Part shown: one piece after another, positions 1 to 9,543 of the stretch
Position numbering within the stretch: position 1 is the first letter of the stretch
How the letters are laid out: every line of letters starts with the position of its first letter
Notes under the pieces: model-generated
What the model saw: only the letters and a program-made list of their open reading frames with translations
Databases searched by the model: none
Told to the model about the DNA's origin: nothing
Made by a program: the position numbers and the translations under genes
NCBI RefSeq assembly: GCF_003201285.1
Contig: NZ_QICS01000010.1
Location: 62,001 to 126,000, forward strand
Direction: 5' to 3'
Origin: Lachnotalea glycerini
Lineage (GTDB): Bacteria; Bacillota; Clostridia; Lachnospirales; Lachnospiraceae
DNA length: 64,000 nucleotides

Positions 1-872
1 TTTCAAATCGTCCTTATACCACATACAAATTCCTCGATGTTTTAAAAACCAGTATTAAGGGAAAACTAATATATTATGGACACGATCTTCATTATGCCAG
101 AGAAATGCGGGAATATAAGCTGACAAGAGATAAATTGCTATTGGCACATGCGAACCAAATGAAAATTTTAGAATATGCAATTATGGAGCAGGCGGATGTT
201 GTTTATTATCCGTCATACCTCGAAATAGAGGAAATTGCGAAAGAAGCTCCCCAAATAAATGCTGCTGCTATCCCTGTTTATGTATATGAAAAATCCAATC
301 AGAAAAAGCCACTTGATGCTAGATATCGTAAAGATTTAGTATTTGTCGGTGGTTTTGCGCATGAGCCGAATGTGGATGCAGTATGTTGGTTTGTGAATGA
401 AATATTTCCAGAAGTATTAGATAAAATCCCGGATATTAGATTTCAGATTATAGGCTCTAATCCGCCAGATAAAATCAAAAATATGGCTGATGAGCATGTA
501 ATTGTAAGAGGATTTGTTACAGAAGAGGAATTAGAAGAGACTTATTGCAATGCCAAAGCTGCTGTCGTACCATTGCGGTTCGGAGCTGGCATGAAGGGGA
601 AAGTGATTGAAGCTCTCTACTATAATGTTCCTGTGATAACTACAGAGGTAGGAGTACAGGGCTTACAAGATTATGAAAAAGTGATAAAGGTAGAGAATAA
701 GGCCGAAGCATTTGCTGATACATTAATTCATCTATATCAAAGTCCACAGATTTTAAATTTAATGACGGCTGAAATGCCTCAGTACATTAATCGATACTTT
801 AGCTTTGATGCAGCAGTAAAAATACTTAGAGATACGCTTTCATACTTTAAGTCGGAGGAGTTATACTTATGA
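1..872 (+). CDS. Glycosyltransferase, GT4-like, 5' end missing
   Basis: The reading frame is open from base 3, so the gene begins before the window and about 289 C-terminal residues are visible. The visible part is a GT-B C-terminal domain. It has a GGFAHEPN strand-loop and a FGAGMKGKVIEAL motif with the glutamate that usually binds the nucleotide-sugar, followed by PVITTEVGVQGL. The family transfers a sugar from a nucleotide donor in the cytoplasm. The stop overlaps the next gene by 4 bp, so it is the upstream member of the surface-glycan operon. The Met at 105 is internal, not the start. Donor and acceptor cannot be read from sequence. Confidence 0.85.
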   Translation, partial: SNRPYTTYKFLDVLKTSIKGKLIYYGHDLHYAREMREYKLTRDKLLLAHANQMKILEYAIMEQADVVYYPSYLEIEEIAKEAPQINAAAIPVYVYEKSNQKKPLDARYRKDLVFVGGFAHEPNVDAVCWFVNEIFPEVLDKIPDIRFQIIGSNPPDKIKNMADEHVIVRGFVTEEELEETYCNAKAAVVPLRFGAGMKGKVIEALYYNVPVITTEVGVQGLQDYEKVIKVENKAEAFADTLIHLYQSPQILNLMTAEMPQYINRYFSFDAAVKILRDTLSYFKSEELYL

Positions 873-1264
873 AAAAATTAATCGAGCAAATCATGAAATT
901 TGGAGTGGTAGGTTTTTTGTGCTTCTTTATAGATTATTTCGTGCTATTTGCTGCAACAGAGTATCTGGGAATTAATTATCTTATATCAAGCGCAATTTCG
1001 TTTTCTGTTTCAGTAATTGTAAATTATATTCTTAGCATTAAATTTGTTTTTGATACGAAAAAGGACACAAATAAAATAAAGGAATTTATCTTGTTTGTTG
1101 TATTAAGTCTGATTGGATTAGGTATCAATCAAATTATCATGTGGTTTACTGTTGAAAAAATGATGGTGTATTATATGCTTGCTAAGATAATAGCAACAGC
1201 CATAGTAATGGTTTATAACTTTATCACTCGTAAAGTTTTTCTAGAGGATAAAGGACAAGAGTAA
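869..1264 (+). CDS. GtrA family membrane protein
   Basis: A 131-residue protein with four hydrophobic segments and the opening KFGVVGFLCFFIDYFVLF, typical of GtrA-like proteins. Members are thought to move or help use lipid-linked sugars across the membrane for cell-surface glycans. It overlaps the preceding glycosyltransferase by ATGA and ends 14 bp before an esterase-like gene, so it is translated within the same operon. Its length is normal for the family. The substrate is unknown. Confidence 0.85.
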   Translation: MKKLIEQIMKFGVVGFLCFFIDYFVLFAATEYLGINYLISSAISFSVSVIVNYILSIKFVFDTKKDTNKIKEFILFVVLSLIGLGINQIIMWFTVEKMMVYYMLAKIIATAIVMVYNFITRKVFLEDKGQE

Positions 1265-1278
1265 TTGGAGATGTTTTA

Positions 1279-2220
1279 GTGAAGAAAAAAAATAGAATTA
1301 TAATACTGCTTACTATACTTTTATTAGTAGTAACAGGTGCACTTGTTTTTGTATTATTTGAGAATAGGAATAAAAATAAAGAAGTTACACTTAGTGAAGG
1401 CACTGAAGTGGATTTAGTCATGTTTATGGGGCAAAGCAATATGTCCGGAACGGGAGACAGCGATATGGCACCGACTGTAATAGATGGTGCAGGCTATGAA
1501 TTTCGTGCAATTTCAGATCCAACAAAATTATATCCCATCGAGGAGCCTTTTGGTGAATATGAAAATAAAGAAGGAGCTGTGGATGACAAGGATTTGAAAA
1601 CTGGTTCTTTAGTATCGTCCTTTGTTAATTCCTATTATAGCGGCTCGGGGGTACCAGTGATTGCTGTTTCAGCCTCGGCAGGTGGCAGCACCTTACATTC
1701 ATGGCGAAAGGACGGCACTTTGCTTCCCGACGCAGTGAATCGATACAACACAGCAAAAAGCTGGTTAACGGAAAATGGCTATGTAATCAGACACAGTTAT
1801 ATGGTATGGTTGCAAGGAGAAAGTGATGGAAATAAGCAAACCTCTCAGGAAGAGTACATTTCATCCATTAAAGATATTGTTTCAGTGATGCAGGAAAATG
1901 GGGTAGAGAAGTGTTTTATCATTAGAATCGGTATCCGTACCGAGGAACCAGGTATGTATGATACAATTATTGAGGCACAGACAGAATTGTGTAAGAATAA
2001 TGAAGACTTTATACTTATATCAACGAAGGCGGTTGAGCTTGACACATTAGGACTTATGAGAGATGAAGTCCATTATACTCAAGGTGGACTTAATCTAATT
2101 GGTGAGGAAGCAGGTGCCAATATGGCTTATTATGTGAAAACGGGCATGTCACCGGAACTTTATGATTACCAAAACGAAGACGTTTACAGTGATTCAAAGG
2201 AAGCAGAAGTGGTAGAATAA
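1279..2220 (+). CDS. SGNH/sialate O-acetylesterase-like protein (DUF303 type), membrane-anchored
   Basis: 313 residues. One N-terminal hydrophobic segment (about residues 8-28) anchors or exports it. The mature part opens with FMGQSNMSGTGD, the GQSNM nucleophile block of SASA/DUF303 esterases, and continues with SASAGGSTLHSW, WLQGESD and, near the C-terminus, DEVHYTQGG, which carries the Asp-x-x-His pair. These blocks together support an SGNH hydrolase that removes acyl (often acetyl) groups from carbohydrate. Translation starts at GTG 1279 behind GGAG at 1267-1270. In this operon it may deacetylate the glycan being made or one that is degraded. Confidence 0.8.
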   Translation: MKKKNRIIILLTILLLVVTGALVFVLFENRNKNKEVTLSEGTEVDLVMFMGQSNMSGTGDSDMAPTVIDGAGYEFRAISDPTKLYPIEEPFGEYENKEGAVDDKDLKTGSLVSSFVNSYYSGSGVPVIAVSASAGGSTLHSWRKDGTLLPDAVNRYNTAKSWLTENGYVIRHSYMVWLQGESDGNKQTSQEEYISSIKDIVSVMQENGVEKCFIIRIGIRTEEPGMYDTIIEAQTELCKNNEDFILISTKAVELDTLGLMRDEVHYTQGGLNLIGEEAGANMAYYVKTGMSPELYDYQNEDVYSDSKEAEVVE

Positions 2221-2296
2221 ATTTGCCAAAAAAAGTGAAAAATGATATAATTCATGCGAATAGAAAGCCATTGTGATTAATGATATGGAGGTTTTT

Positions 2297-3109
2297 ATGA
2301 AAGAAAAGATTTTACTGTTTATACCGGGATATAATTGTGAAAAGCAAATAACCAGAGTTCTTGGACAATTGGATGAAAGCATTTTAAAATATATTGATAA
2401 AGTTATTATGGTGAATAATAGAAGTACTGATAGTACGGAGAAAGTGGTATCAGAATTTATTGAGAACAATCAAAATGTTCCAATTGTATTACTTCGAAAT
2501 GATGACAATTATGGTCTTGGAGGCTCTCATAAGGTGGCATTTCAATATGCTATGGAGCATGGCTATGATTATGTCATTGTTCTTCACGGCGATGACCAGG
2601 GTGATATTCACGATCTTTATGCAGTACTTAAGAGAAAAGCATATCGTAAATACGATTGCTGTCTAGGCGCACGTTTTATGAATGGTTCTAAATTAAAGGG
2701 GTACTCAGGCTTTCGCACCTTTGGTAATTTGGTCTATAATATCTTGTTTTCGGTTGTTGTAAAGAAGAGAATTTTCGACCTTGGTTCAGGGCTTAACATG
2801 TACAACGTAAATATGCTGAGAAGCAAATTTTACGAGAAATTTCCGGATAATTTGATGTTTAATTATTGCATGATTATGGCTTCGAATTACTATAGACATC
2901 ACATAGCTTTTTTCCCTATTTCATGGAGAGAGGACGATCAGGTATCTAATGTGAAAATGATGAATCAGGCAGTTACCGTATTAAAGATGCTGGGAAGCTA
3001 TTATATCAATAAAAGCAGGTTTATACTATCCGATATGAGAGAGAAGAAGATAGAAAAATATAGTGCTAAAGTAATTGCAGAAAGTGGGATAGCAAACATC
3101 AATGAATAA
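2297..3109 (+). CDS. Glycosyltransferase family 2, polyprenyl-phosphate-sugar synthase-like
   Basis: 270 residues. I place the start at ATG 2297 because TGGAGG lies 5-10 bases before it; an upstream GTG at 2273 has no such site. The GT-A fold is clear: LLFIPGYN at the first strand, a VNNRSTDST donor loop, and LHGDDQGD with an acidic DxD-like group. It resembles dolichyl/undecaprenyl-phosphate sugar synthases that charge a lipid carrier at the inner face of the membrane. It overlaps the next gene, a flippase-like protein, by 8 bp, which fits making and moving a lipid-linked sugar. Confidence 0.8.
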   Translation: MKEKILLFIPGYNCEKQITRVLGQLDESILKYIDKVIMVNNRSTDSTEKVVSEFIENNQNVPIVLLRNDDNYGLGGSHKVAFQYAMEHGYDYVIVLHGDDQGDIHDLYAVLKRKAYRKYDCCLGARFMNGSKLKGYSGFRTFGNLVYNILFSVVVKKRIFDLGSGLNMYNVNMLRSKFYEKFPDNLMFNYCMIMASNYYRHHIAFFPISWREDDQVSNVKMMNQAVTVLKMLGSYYINKSRFILSDMREKKIEKYSAKVIAESGIANINE

Positions 3110-3977
3110 AAAAGCGGTATACTTAAGAATTAATATCGTAGTTATCTTATTATCCGTGGCATTTGCAACGTATAGAACAGATACCTTTTCGGTTATACAA
3201 CTTAATATAGGAGTAAAGCTTTTTTATTTCATTCCGGGATTTGCAATCGGATTTTTATTGGTTCATATTGCGAAAATGATGAGATTTTATCTCATATTAA
3301 TGGAGCAAAAAATTAATTTTTTACGATTTATCAAGATTTATATGAAAATAACTTTCGTAAACTTTGCACTACCCTTTAAACTTGGCGAAATATTTCGAAT
3401 TTATTGTTTTGCAAGAGAAACAAAGGATGGTAAAATTGGAATTTTGAGTGTAGTGATCGATCGATTATTTGATATCAGTGCTTTGCTTGTTTTATTAATA
3501 CCTTACGATTTACTTGTAGATAAAACATTATCACCGGTTACCTTTATTCTAACTCTGTTTGTAGCAGCTATTGTATTTTTATATCGAATTTTTTTACCTA
3601 CGTATTATTATTTAAATCAATATTTGATTACAAGTACAAATTCTAAGGAAGCAATAAAATGTTTATATATATTGGAAAGTGGAAAGACTTGGTATGATTA
3701 CATAAGAAGACTGCTGAAAGGCAGAAGCTCACTGATATTTATATTTTCCTGTATTGGTTGGGGAGCAGAGTTTTTTGTATTAATGTGTATGCAGGCGATT
3801 CTTCAAAAAGTATTAGGAATCAGTGGATTTGTAAAATATATCAATTCCATTTTTGGATTGGGAGAAACCCAGTTACTTAATGTTTACACAACTGTGAGCT
3901 GTATTATTCTTGCAATAATAACAGTGAGCGTGTACGGAATTTCTTATTTTCATAGAAGGAGAGCTTATAAATGTTAA
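3102..3977 (+). CDS. Lysylphosphatidylglycerol-synthase-TM-like flippase (UPF0104/AglD type)
   Basis: A 291-residue polytopic membrane protein with about seven hydrophobic segments. The block LPFKLGEIFRIYCF followed by VVIDRLFDI is the signature of the LPG_synthase_TM/UPF0104 family, which includes the flippase half of MprF and AglD-like proteins. Only the membrane part is present, with no aminoacyltransferase domain. It lies between a lipid-linked sugar synthase and a kinase-like gene, overlapping both by a few bases, so a role in moving a lipid-linked precursor is likely but inferred. Confidence 0.75.
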   Translation: MNKKAVYLRINIVVILLSVAFATYRTDTFSVIQLNIGVKLFYFIPGFAIGFLLVHIAKMMRFYLILMEQKINFLRFIKIYMKITFVNFALPFKLGEIFRIYCFARETKDGKIGILSVVIDRLFDISALLVLLIPYDLLVDKTLSPVTFILTLFVAAIVFLYRIFLPTYYYLNQYLITSTNSKEAIKCLYILESGKTWYDYIRRLLKGRSSLIFIFSCIGWGAEFFVLMCMQAILQKVLGISGFVKYINSIFGLGETQLLNVYTTVSCIILAIITVSVYGISYFHRRRAYKC

Positions 3978-5440
3978 AAAGAGTAATGGTTGTTTATGAT
4001 GATACCGTTGTAGCAGATAAGCTAGTAAAGAACATTACGGGGCCTAAAAGCTTTGGTAGTACAATTTTTAAGCGTAAAACATTAAAGGTCAGAATGAGAG
4101 ATGCATTAATGTCGAATAATTTCATATTTGATTTCCTTGATTATGAAAAAGGGAATAGCGTTGAGGATTTAGCTGGAGCATTAAAAGATGTGCCGGCTAA
4201 TTGTGCTGTAATGCATTTGTTTTCCAATTATGGAATAAAGGATATGGAAGGATTTAATTTGTTATTAGAAAAAGCGCAATTTATAAATACAAATATGATG
4301 GTAATGCAACAGGATAAAATAATGCTTGTTTTATTTGCAAGCGTAGAGGAATATATGAAATATATTAAGGAGCATCATAATTTGGAGGGACAGATTTCTT
4401 TTGATAAATTGAAAAATTATGATGTTATTCATTCAGATGCATTGGTAGATTTGGCAGAACTGAATAATTTTATGCAGTTTATTACAGGCGGGTTTGATGC
4501 CAGATTTTTTAATGCATTAGAAGGAGATGAATATACAGTAACAAAACGCTCCTCAAACAAGAAGAAAATTAAGAGTGAATATGAATTCTTTTATCTATTG
4601 CCTGATAATATGAAGATGTGGTTTGTGATGCCATTTCAATATGTTGAGGAAGATACTTATGCCTCGTATACAATGGAGCGCTATCATATGACAGATATCG
4701 CAATCCGCTGGATACACAACGCAATTAATTTAGAAGAATTTAATGATATATTAAAAAGACTGTTTCGATTTGTAACAAATCGAAATACGAAAGAAGTAAC
4801 GCTAGAAGAATATGAGACAGTTGAGAAAAACCTTTATATTACAAAAGTAAAGGAAAGAATGGAGGAACTTAAGAAAAGCTCTTATTATATTAAGTTCAAC
4901 CGTTTTATCAGCTCAGGCACAAGATTTCAAAGTATAGATGAAATCATTGATAAATATGAAGCTTTATATGCAACAGTGAAGAAAAACAGAAAAATAAAAC
5001 CGGAACTTGTGGTTGGACATGGTGATTTATGTTTTTCCAATATTTTATATAATAAAGAAACTTCTATGCTTAAGTTGATTGATCCGAAAGGAGCAACAAA
5101 AGAAGAGGAATTATGGACCAATCCATATTATGATATCGCAAAGCTGTCTCATTCCATTTGCGGACGGTATGATTTCTTTAACAGCGGTTTGTATGATATT
5201 AAAATAGAAGCAGATATGAAACTGAACCTATCATTGGAATTTAATAATGCTGAATATATGGAGCTTTTTAGGGATTATCTGGAAAGATATGGATTTGATT
5301 ATAATATGGTAAGAGTATATGAAGCCTCTTTGTTTTTATCTATGCTTCCGCTTCATATGGATAATCCACAAAAGGTATTTGGATTTTTATTGAATGCAAT
5401 TAATATTTTGGAAGAGGTAGAAAAATGTATACAGGATTAA
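3971..5440 (+). CDS. Aminoglycoside/choline-kinase-fold phosphotransferase of a capsule-type locus
   Basis: 489 residues in two parts. About the first 250 residues match nothing I recognise. The C-terminal half has the APH/choline-kinase catalytic loop HGDLCFSNIL (about residue 353) and a metal-binding LIDPKGA (about residue 369). Such kinases phosphorylate small alcohols or sugars. The neighbours are a HAD phosphatase (16-bp overlap) and, further on, a nucleotidyltransferase at 9544. Together these could activate a non-sugar decoration for the glycan. The substrate is not readable. It overlaps the previous gene by 7 bp. Confidence 0.7.
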   Translation: MLKRVMVVYDDTVVADKLVKNITGPKSFGSTIFKRKTLKVRMRDALMSNNFIFDFLDYEKGNSVEDLAGALKDVPANCAVMHLFSNYGIKDMEGFNLLLEKAQFINTNMMVMQQDKIMLVLFASVEEYMKYIKEHHNLEGQISFDKLKNYDVIHSDALVDLAELNNFMQFITGGFDARFFNALEGDEYTVTKRSSNKKKIKSEYEFFYLLPDNMKMWFVMPFQYVEEDTYASYTMERYHMTDIAIRWIHNAINLEEFNDILKRLFRFVTNRNTKEVTLEEYETVEKNLYITKVKERMEELKKSSYYIKFNRFISSGTRFQSIDEIIDKYEALYATVKKNRKIKPELVVGHGDLCFSNILYNKETSMLKLIDPKGATKEEELWTNPYYDIAKLSHSICGRYDFFNSGLYDIKIEADMKLNLSLEFNNAEYMELFRDYLERYGFDYNMVRVYEASLFLSMLPLHMDNPQKVFGFLLNAINILEEVEKCIQD

Positions 5441-5832
5441 CGTTTGTCTTTGATATCGATGGAACCATTTGTCCGATTAAACAAAAAGAGCAGGAATATA
5501 TTGAATTGGTTCCATACAAGGATATGGTAGATAAGATAAGAGAATATAAAGCAGGTGGAGCCAAAATTGTGCTCTTCACTTCTAGAAATATGAACAGCTA
5601 TAACGGTAATATAGGTATGATTAATGCAAATACTGCAAAGATTATGTTAGAATGGCTGGATAAATGGAGCATACCATATGATGAAATTATATATGGAAAG
5701 CCGTGGCCTGGTCATAGAGGTTTTTATGTAGATGACCGTTCAATCAGACCGGATGAATTTTTAAAGTATTCAGAGGATGAATTGAATGAGATCTGCAAAA
5801 AATCCAAGGAGGAGTATGGACATGAAAATTAA
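5425..5832 (+). CDS. HAD-family phosphatase of capsule biosynthesis type
   Basis: 135 residues, a compact HAD fold without a large cap. Motif I is FVFDIDGTICP with the nucleophile Asp and the acid/base Asp, motif II is VLFTSRNM, and the acidic motif is FYVDDRSIRPDEF. Small HAD proteins of this kind occur in capsule clusters next to kinases and nucleotidyltransferases. It overlaps the kinase gene by 16 bp and the next gene by 11 bp, so the three are translationally coupled. The likely role is removal of a phosphate from an activated intermediate. The substrate is unknown. Confidence 0.75.
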   Translation: MYTGLTFVFDIDGTICPIKQKEQEYIELVPYKDMVDKIREYKAGGAKIVLFTSRNMNSYNGNIGMINANTAKIMLEWLDKWSIPYDEIIYGKPWPGHRGFYVDDRSIRPDEFLKYSEDELNEICKKSKEEYGHEN

Positions 5833-6487
5833 TAAGATTAAAAATAAGAAAGAGTTTTTGATTGGAATGACGGTTGGAGCACTATCACTTGTCTTATTGG
5901 AAGCAATCTTGTTTGGCGGCAAGACAGCTTATGAAGCATATCAAGATAATGCTGACAGCCAGATTGTTTATGATGAGGGAGAAGATGACGAAGAAATTGA
6001 GGCTTCAGAAGGCGTATTCGCTGATAATGGAAACCCAATCATAAAAGACACCTATGATAAATATAGCATTGAAGTTATACCGCCAAGTGGCTATGTAATA
6101 GGTGAGGATTATGAAAGTGCTTACGGCATAGAATATTATAATGCAGATCAGTCAATAAGATTGGAGTATACAATCGAAAACAGTACTGCGGATGAAATGC
6201 AGTCATATTATGAATTTGAGAAAGAAATTTTCAAGACATCAGATGATGTGCAATATACAGATGTTTCCTCCACAGAAGTTACGACAATGGAAGTAAATGG
6301 GTATACGGTAAATTATTTATCTTTATCCTATACATATAATGAAACGGAAAAGTATACCGAATATTGTGCCTATGTAATGCTTGATGATGCGACTGAATAT
6401 ATGTGCTGTATCTATGGCATGACAGATGATGTGAATGAAGACATAATTAAGGAATGCTTTAACGCTCAATTATCAGTTACCAAATAA
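5822..6487 (+). CDS. Membrane-anchored extracytoplasmic protein, unrecognised
   Basis: 221 residues from ATG 5822, which has AAGGAGGAG at 5807-5815 in front; an upstream ATG at 5786 has no good site. A basic N-terminus is followed by one transmembrane segment (about residues 12-32), then an acidic linker. The outer domain of about 150 residues ends with a CAYVMLDDATEYMCCIYG strand pair. I do not recognise the domain. It lies between the HAD gene and CotH, overlapping the former by 11 bp, so it probably works at the cell surface with the CotH module. Confidence 0.65.
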   Translation: MKINKIKNKKEFLIGMTVGALSLVLLEAILFGGKTAYEAYQDNADSQIVYDEGEDDEEIEASEGVFADNGNPIIKDTYDKYSIEVIPPSGYVIGEDYESAYGIEYYNADQSIRLEYTIENSTADEMQSYYEFEKEIFKTSDDVQYTDVSSTEVTTMEVNGYTVNYLSLSYTYNETEKYTEYCAYVMLDDATEYMCCIYGMTDDVNEDIIKECFNAQLSVTK

Positions 6488-6510
6488 GCAGGAAAGCAGG
6501 AGCTGTTGCA

Positions 6511-8124
6511 ATGAAGAGAGTAGTTTTGATTGTAAATGTGTTACTATTAGCATTTATCTGCGTTTTTTATATAGTAAAGATAGATCAAAATCAATATATT
6601 AACTGTAAAATAGGAACACCAAAGGTCATACACAAGATTGAGACAAATGCTAATCTTACCACAGAGAATATCCTGCAAAATCTAATATTTAATGGTGAAT
6701 CACTGCCCTATGATACAGAATCCTCTACCTTTTATCTGCCATTATCCATGGACGATGAAAGCTGGGAATTTGGTGAGTTTACCTCAGGAGATGAAAGCGT
6801 TACTATATTATTTACAGAAGACTTTAAAACTGTTGACAAGCTTAATGCAATTGCAAATAATCAAAGTTTTACCTTTATTGCATTTACTAACGAAGAATAC
6901 CGTTATTATAATCTGATCTTTACAGGTTTGCCAATAATGAATATCACAATTAATGAAGGTAATTTGGATGACAGTGCTCAAATTGACATGAGTCTTTATT
7001 CTGCGAAGACAAAGTCGAATTGGGTAAAGACATCAATGGCAAATATTAGAGTAAGAGGGAATACTAGCCGTGAGTTTCCCAAAAAAGCATATAAACTGGA
7101 GCTTACCAAATTTGATAATACAGGAAACACAGTCAGTAATAAAATGTCTCTTCTTAATATGAGAAAGGACAATGATTGGATTTTATATGCAATGTATAAT
7201 GATGAATCAAAGATAAGAGATAAACTGTCGATTGATATATGGAGTCAATTTGGTGCAAATGATAATTCCTTTAGCTGTGATTATGGGACTAAGCTAGAGT
7301 ATGTCGAGCTTGTGGTAAATGGAGAATATTACGGAATTTATGGATTAATGGAGCCAGTCGATGCAAAAAAGCTGGGAGTGAAAACGGCAAGTGATGCAAG
7401 CGGGCAGGAATATATTTACAAGAGAAAAAATCCGTACGTTTTATCCTTAGATGAATTTATAGAGGATTCCGATATCATTACAAGATGTGGATTTGAATTA
7501 AAGGGACTTAGCAATTATGGACAAATCTCTTTGCAATCCTGGCAGCCACTGATAAACTTTATTCGCGTAAACAGTCTTTCAGATGAAAAATATATAAAGG
7601 AAATTGATCAGACAATTGATATAAACAGCGTAACCAATGCCTGGCTGTATCTTCAGATTATATCAGGAATGGATCATCGTGCTAAGAATATGTATTATGT
7701 AGCCAAAATGACAAGCAGTGGCATTCGCCTGTTTTTTGTCCCATGGGATTTAGACTTGACCTGGGGAAATGTAAGCAAAGGTGAAGAGTATCCGCCTTTA
7801 TATACTGCTTTTGAACCAGAAATCTTAACAGAGGAAGTAAACTGGGAAACCGGTCAAAGGGTGATTGATTTGAATGTCGACAATTCGGTTTCACTTGTGA
7901 AAGATAAATGGAATACACTTAGAAGCTCAATTTTAACTGATGATTCGCTGACCAAGCAGATTGAAGCGTTAGAGAATACCGTAGTAAACTCCGGAGCAAT
8001 GAAGCGAGATGAAGTGAGATGGCCAGACGCAGCCCATACGTATGACTATAGTAGTTTAAAGCAGTATGCACTTGATAAAATGGAGTATTTGGATACTTAT
8101 TTTGCTACATTAGGAGAGGAGTAG
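6511..8124 (+). CDS. CotH-family secretory protein kinase
   Basis: 537 residues with an N-terminal membrane anchor (about residues 5-24). The CotH domain is shown by IRVRGNTSREFPKKAYKLEL (about residues 184-203), with the lysine that binds ATP, and by FVPWDLDLTWG (about residue 410), with the metal-binding aspartates. CotH proteins are secreted atypical kinases, known for phosphorylating spore-coat proteins. Here it is followed 3 bp later by a VTC polyphosphate polymerase and then DUF4956, a trio that recurs in bacteria. It sits inside a glycan operon rather than a coat locus, so its target may be a wall or glycan protein; that is inference. Confidence 0.88.
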   Translation: MKRVVLIVNVLLLAFICVFYIVKIDQNQYINCKIGTPKVIHKIETNANLTTENILQNLIFNGESLPYDTESSTFYLPLSMDDESWEFGEFTSGDESVTILFTEDFKTVDKLNAIANNQSFTFIAFTNEEYRYYNLIFTGLPIMNITINEGNLDDSAQIDMSLYSAKTKSNWVKTSMANIRVRGNTSREFPKKAYKLELTKFDNTGNTVSNKMSLLNMRKDNDWILYAMYNDESKIRDKLSIDIWSQFGANDNSFSCDYGTKLEYVELVVNGEYYGIYGLMEPVDAKKLGVKTASDASGQEYIYKRKNPYVLSLDEFIEDSDIITRCGFELKGLSNYGQISLQSWQPLINFIRVNSLSDEKYIKEIDQTIDINSVTNAWLYLQIISGMDHRAKNMYYVAKMTSSGIRLFFVPWDLDLTWGNVSKGEEYPPLYTAFEPEILTEEVNWETGQRVIDLNVDNSVSLVKDKWNTLRSSILTDDSLTKQIEALENTVVNSGAMKRDEVRWPDAAHTYDYSSLKQYALDKMEYLDTYFATLGEE

Positions 8125-8127
8125 AAA

Positions 8128-8811
8128 GTGGCAGTGAAATATAGGCATGAATTTAAATATATATGCAATGAAATGGAGCTAGCTGTGATAGCAGGCAGAT
8201 TGCAACGTCTGATGAAGCCTGATAAAAATGCAGGCGAAAAAGGAATTTACAATATTCGTAGTCTTTATTTTGAAGATTACTATAATACTTGCTTTCAGGA
8301 AAACGAGGCAGGTACTGATCCTCGTGAAAAATTTAGAATCCGAATTTATAATGCTGCAACGAGTAGAATTACTCTGGAGCTAAAGAGAAAAGAAAGAGGA
8401 AAAACATTAAAGCAGTCATGCCCGATTACAATAGAACAGTGTCAGCAGCTTATGAAAGGAACACCTTTTTCTGCGAATAGTCAATATCCTCCAATTTTGC
8501 AAAAGCTTAACTACTTAATGCAGACCAGACGGATGAAGCCAATTATTATTGTGGATTATGATAGAACACCATATGTATGTCAAGATGGGAATGTACGTGT
8601 AACAATGGATCGAAATATTTCTTCATCTCCTTATGTAATGGATTTTTTGAATCCAAGCATCAGAAAAAGACCCATTATGCCTGCAGGACAACATATATTG
8701 GAAGTGAAATATGATGAATTTTTGCCTGATTATATTATAAAGAATATAGAGATTTCCACTCTAAGACAAACAGCATTTTCAAAATTCTATTTATGCAGAA
8801 TTTACAAATAG
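8128..8811 (+). CDS. VTC-domain polyphosphate polymerase-like protein
   Basis: 227 residues, all one VTC/CYTH-like tunnel domain. Visible features are the opening RHEFKYICN, the RSLYFEDYYNT strand, the basic pair of strands RIRIYN and LELKRKERGKT, and the closing ILEVKYDEFLP. Family members polymerise phosphate from NTP, or bind polyphosphate, in a tunnel lined by lysine and arginine. It starts at GTG 8128, 3 bp after cotH, with GGAGAGGAG overlapping the cotH stop. It is followed by DUF4956. The polymerising activity is inferred from the family. Confidence 0.85.
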   Translation: MAVKYRHEFKYICNEMELAVIAGRLQRLMKPDKNAGEKGIYNIRSLYFEDYYNTCFQENEAGTDPREKFRIRIYNAATSRITLELKRKERGKTLKQSCPITIEQCQQLMKGTPFSANSQYPPILQKLNYLMQTRRMKPIIIVDYDRTPYVCQDGNVRVTMDRNISSSPYVMDFLNPSIRKRPIMPAGQHILEVKYDEFLPDYIIKNIEISTLRQTAFSKFYLCRIYK

Positions 8812-8839
8812 ATTAGATAAGAAAAGGAGGTATTAAATT

Positions 8840-9514
8840 ATGAGTTTTAACGATATATTTAAGAAATCGTTTATAGAAGGATTTACAGGTACCGATATCA
8901 GTACATCTAAAATTGCTGCAACTATGCTTGTAACATGCATATTGGCTCTTTATATTTTTGCTATGTACCGTCTGGTTACCAGAAAGACTTTTTATTCAAA
9001 GACCTTTAATATTGCCATAACTATTATATCAATCATTACATCAGGAATTATTCTTGCAATGCAATCGAATCTTGTCATTTCACTTGGTATGGTTGGAGCA
9101 TTATCTATTGTGAGATTTCGAACTGCAATAAAAGACCCATTAGATTTGATTTTCCTATTTTGGTCCATTAGTATTGGAATTATATGCGGAGCAGGCATGT
9201 ATGAAATTGCATTGTTTATGTCAATACTGGTAACAATTGGTTTGCTTGGACTTGATTTGATTCCGGTAGCAAAGGCTCCCATGATTTTAGTAGTTAATTG
9301 TTCCGATAAGTCTAAGGAAGAAGCAATTATCAAAACAGTGAAACAATATTCCAAGGTATTTAAAATAAAATCAAGAAATATTTCAAACAATCATTTAGAT
9401 ATGGTAATAGAGGTAAGAACAAAAAAAGAATCAATGCTTGCAAATGATATATCGAACATAGAAAAGATTGAAACAGTTTCACTGCTGTCTCATGATGGAG
9501 AAGTTACTTTCTAA
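8840..9514 (+). CDS. DUF4956 membrane protein, partner of VTC/CotH
   Basis: 224 residues with about four transmembrane segments in the first 145 residues. These include the conserved block LSIVRFRTAIKDPLDLIFLF, characteristic of DUF4956. A small cytoplasmic domain follows (from about residue 150). It is preceded by AAGGAGG at 8824-8830. The gene follows the VTC polymerase by 28 bp. Members almost always sit beside VTC genes, so a membrane channel or scaffold for the polymerase is plausible, though no activity has been established that I know of. Confidence 0.85.
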   Translation: MSFNDIFKKSFIEGFTGTDISTSKIAATMLVTCILALYIFAMYRLVTRKTFYSKTFNIAITIISIITSGIILAMQSNLVISLGMVGALSIVRFRTAIKDPLDLIFLFWSISIGIICGAGMYEIALFMSILVTIGLLGLDLIPVAKAPMILVVNCSDKSKEEAIIKTVKQYSKVFKIKSRNISNNHLDMVIEVRTKKESMLANDISNIEKIETVSLLSHDGEVTF

Positions 9515-9543
9515 TTATAAGCATGAGGTAAAGGAGAGTAGGT

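Noticed and set aside
8992-9390. Minus-strand 132-codon frame within the DUF4956 gene
   Set aside because: Shadow of a well-supported plus-strand gene, with no ribosome site.
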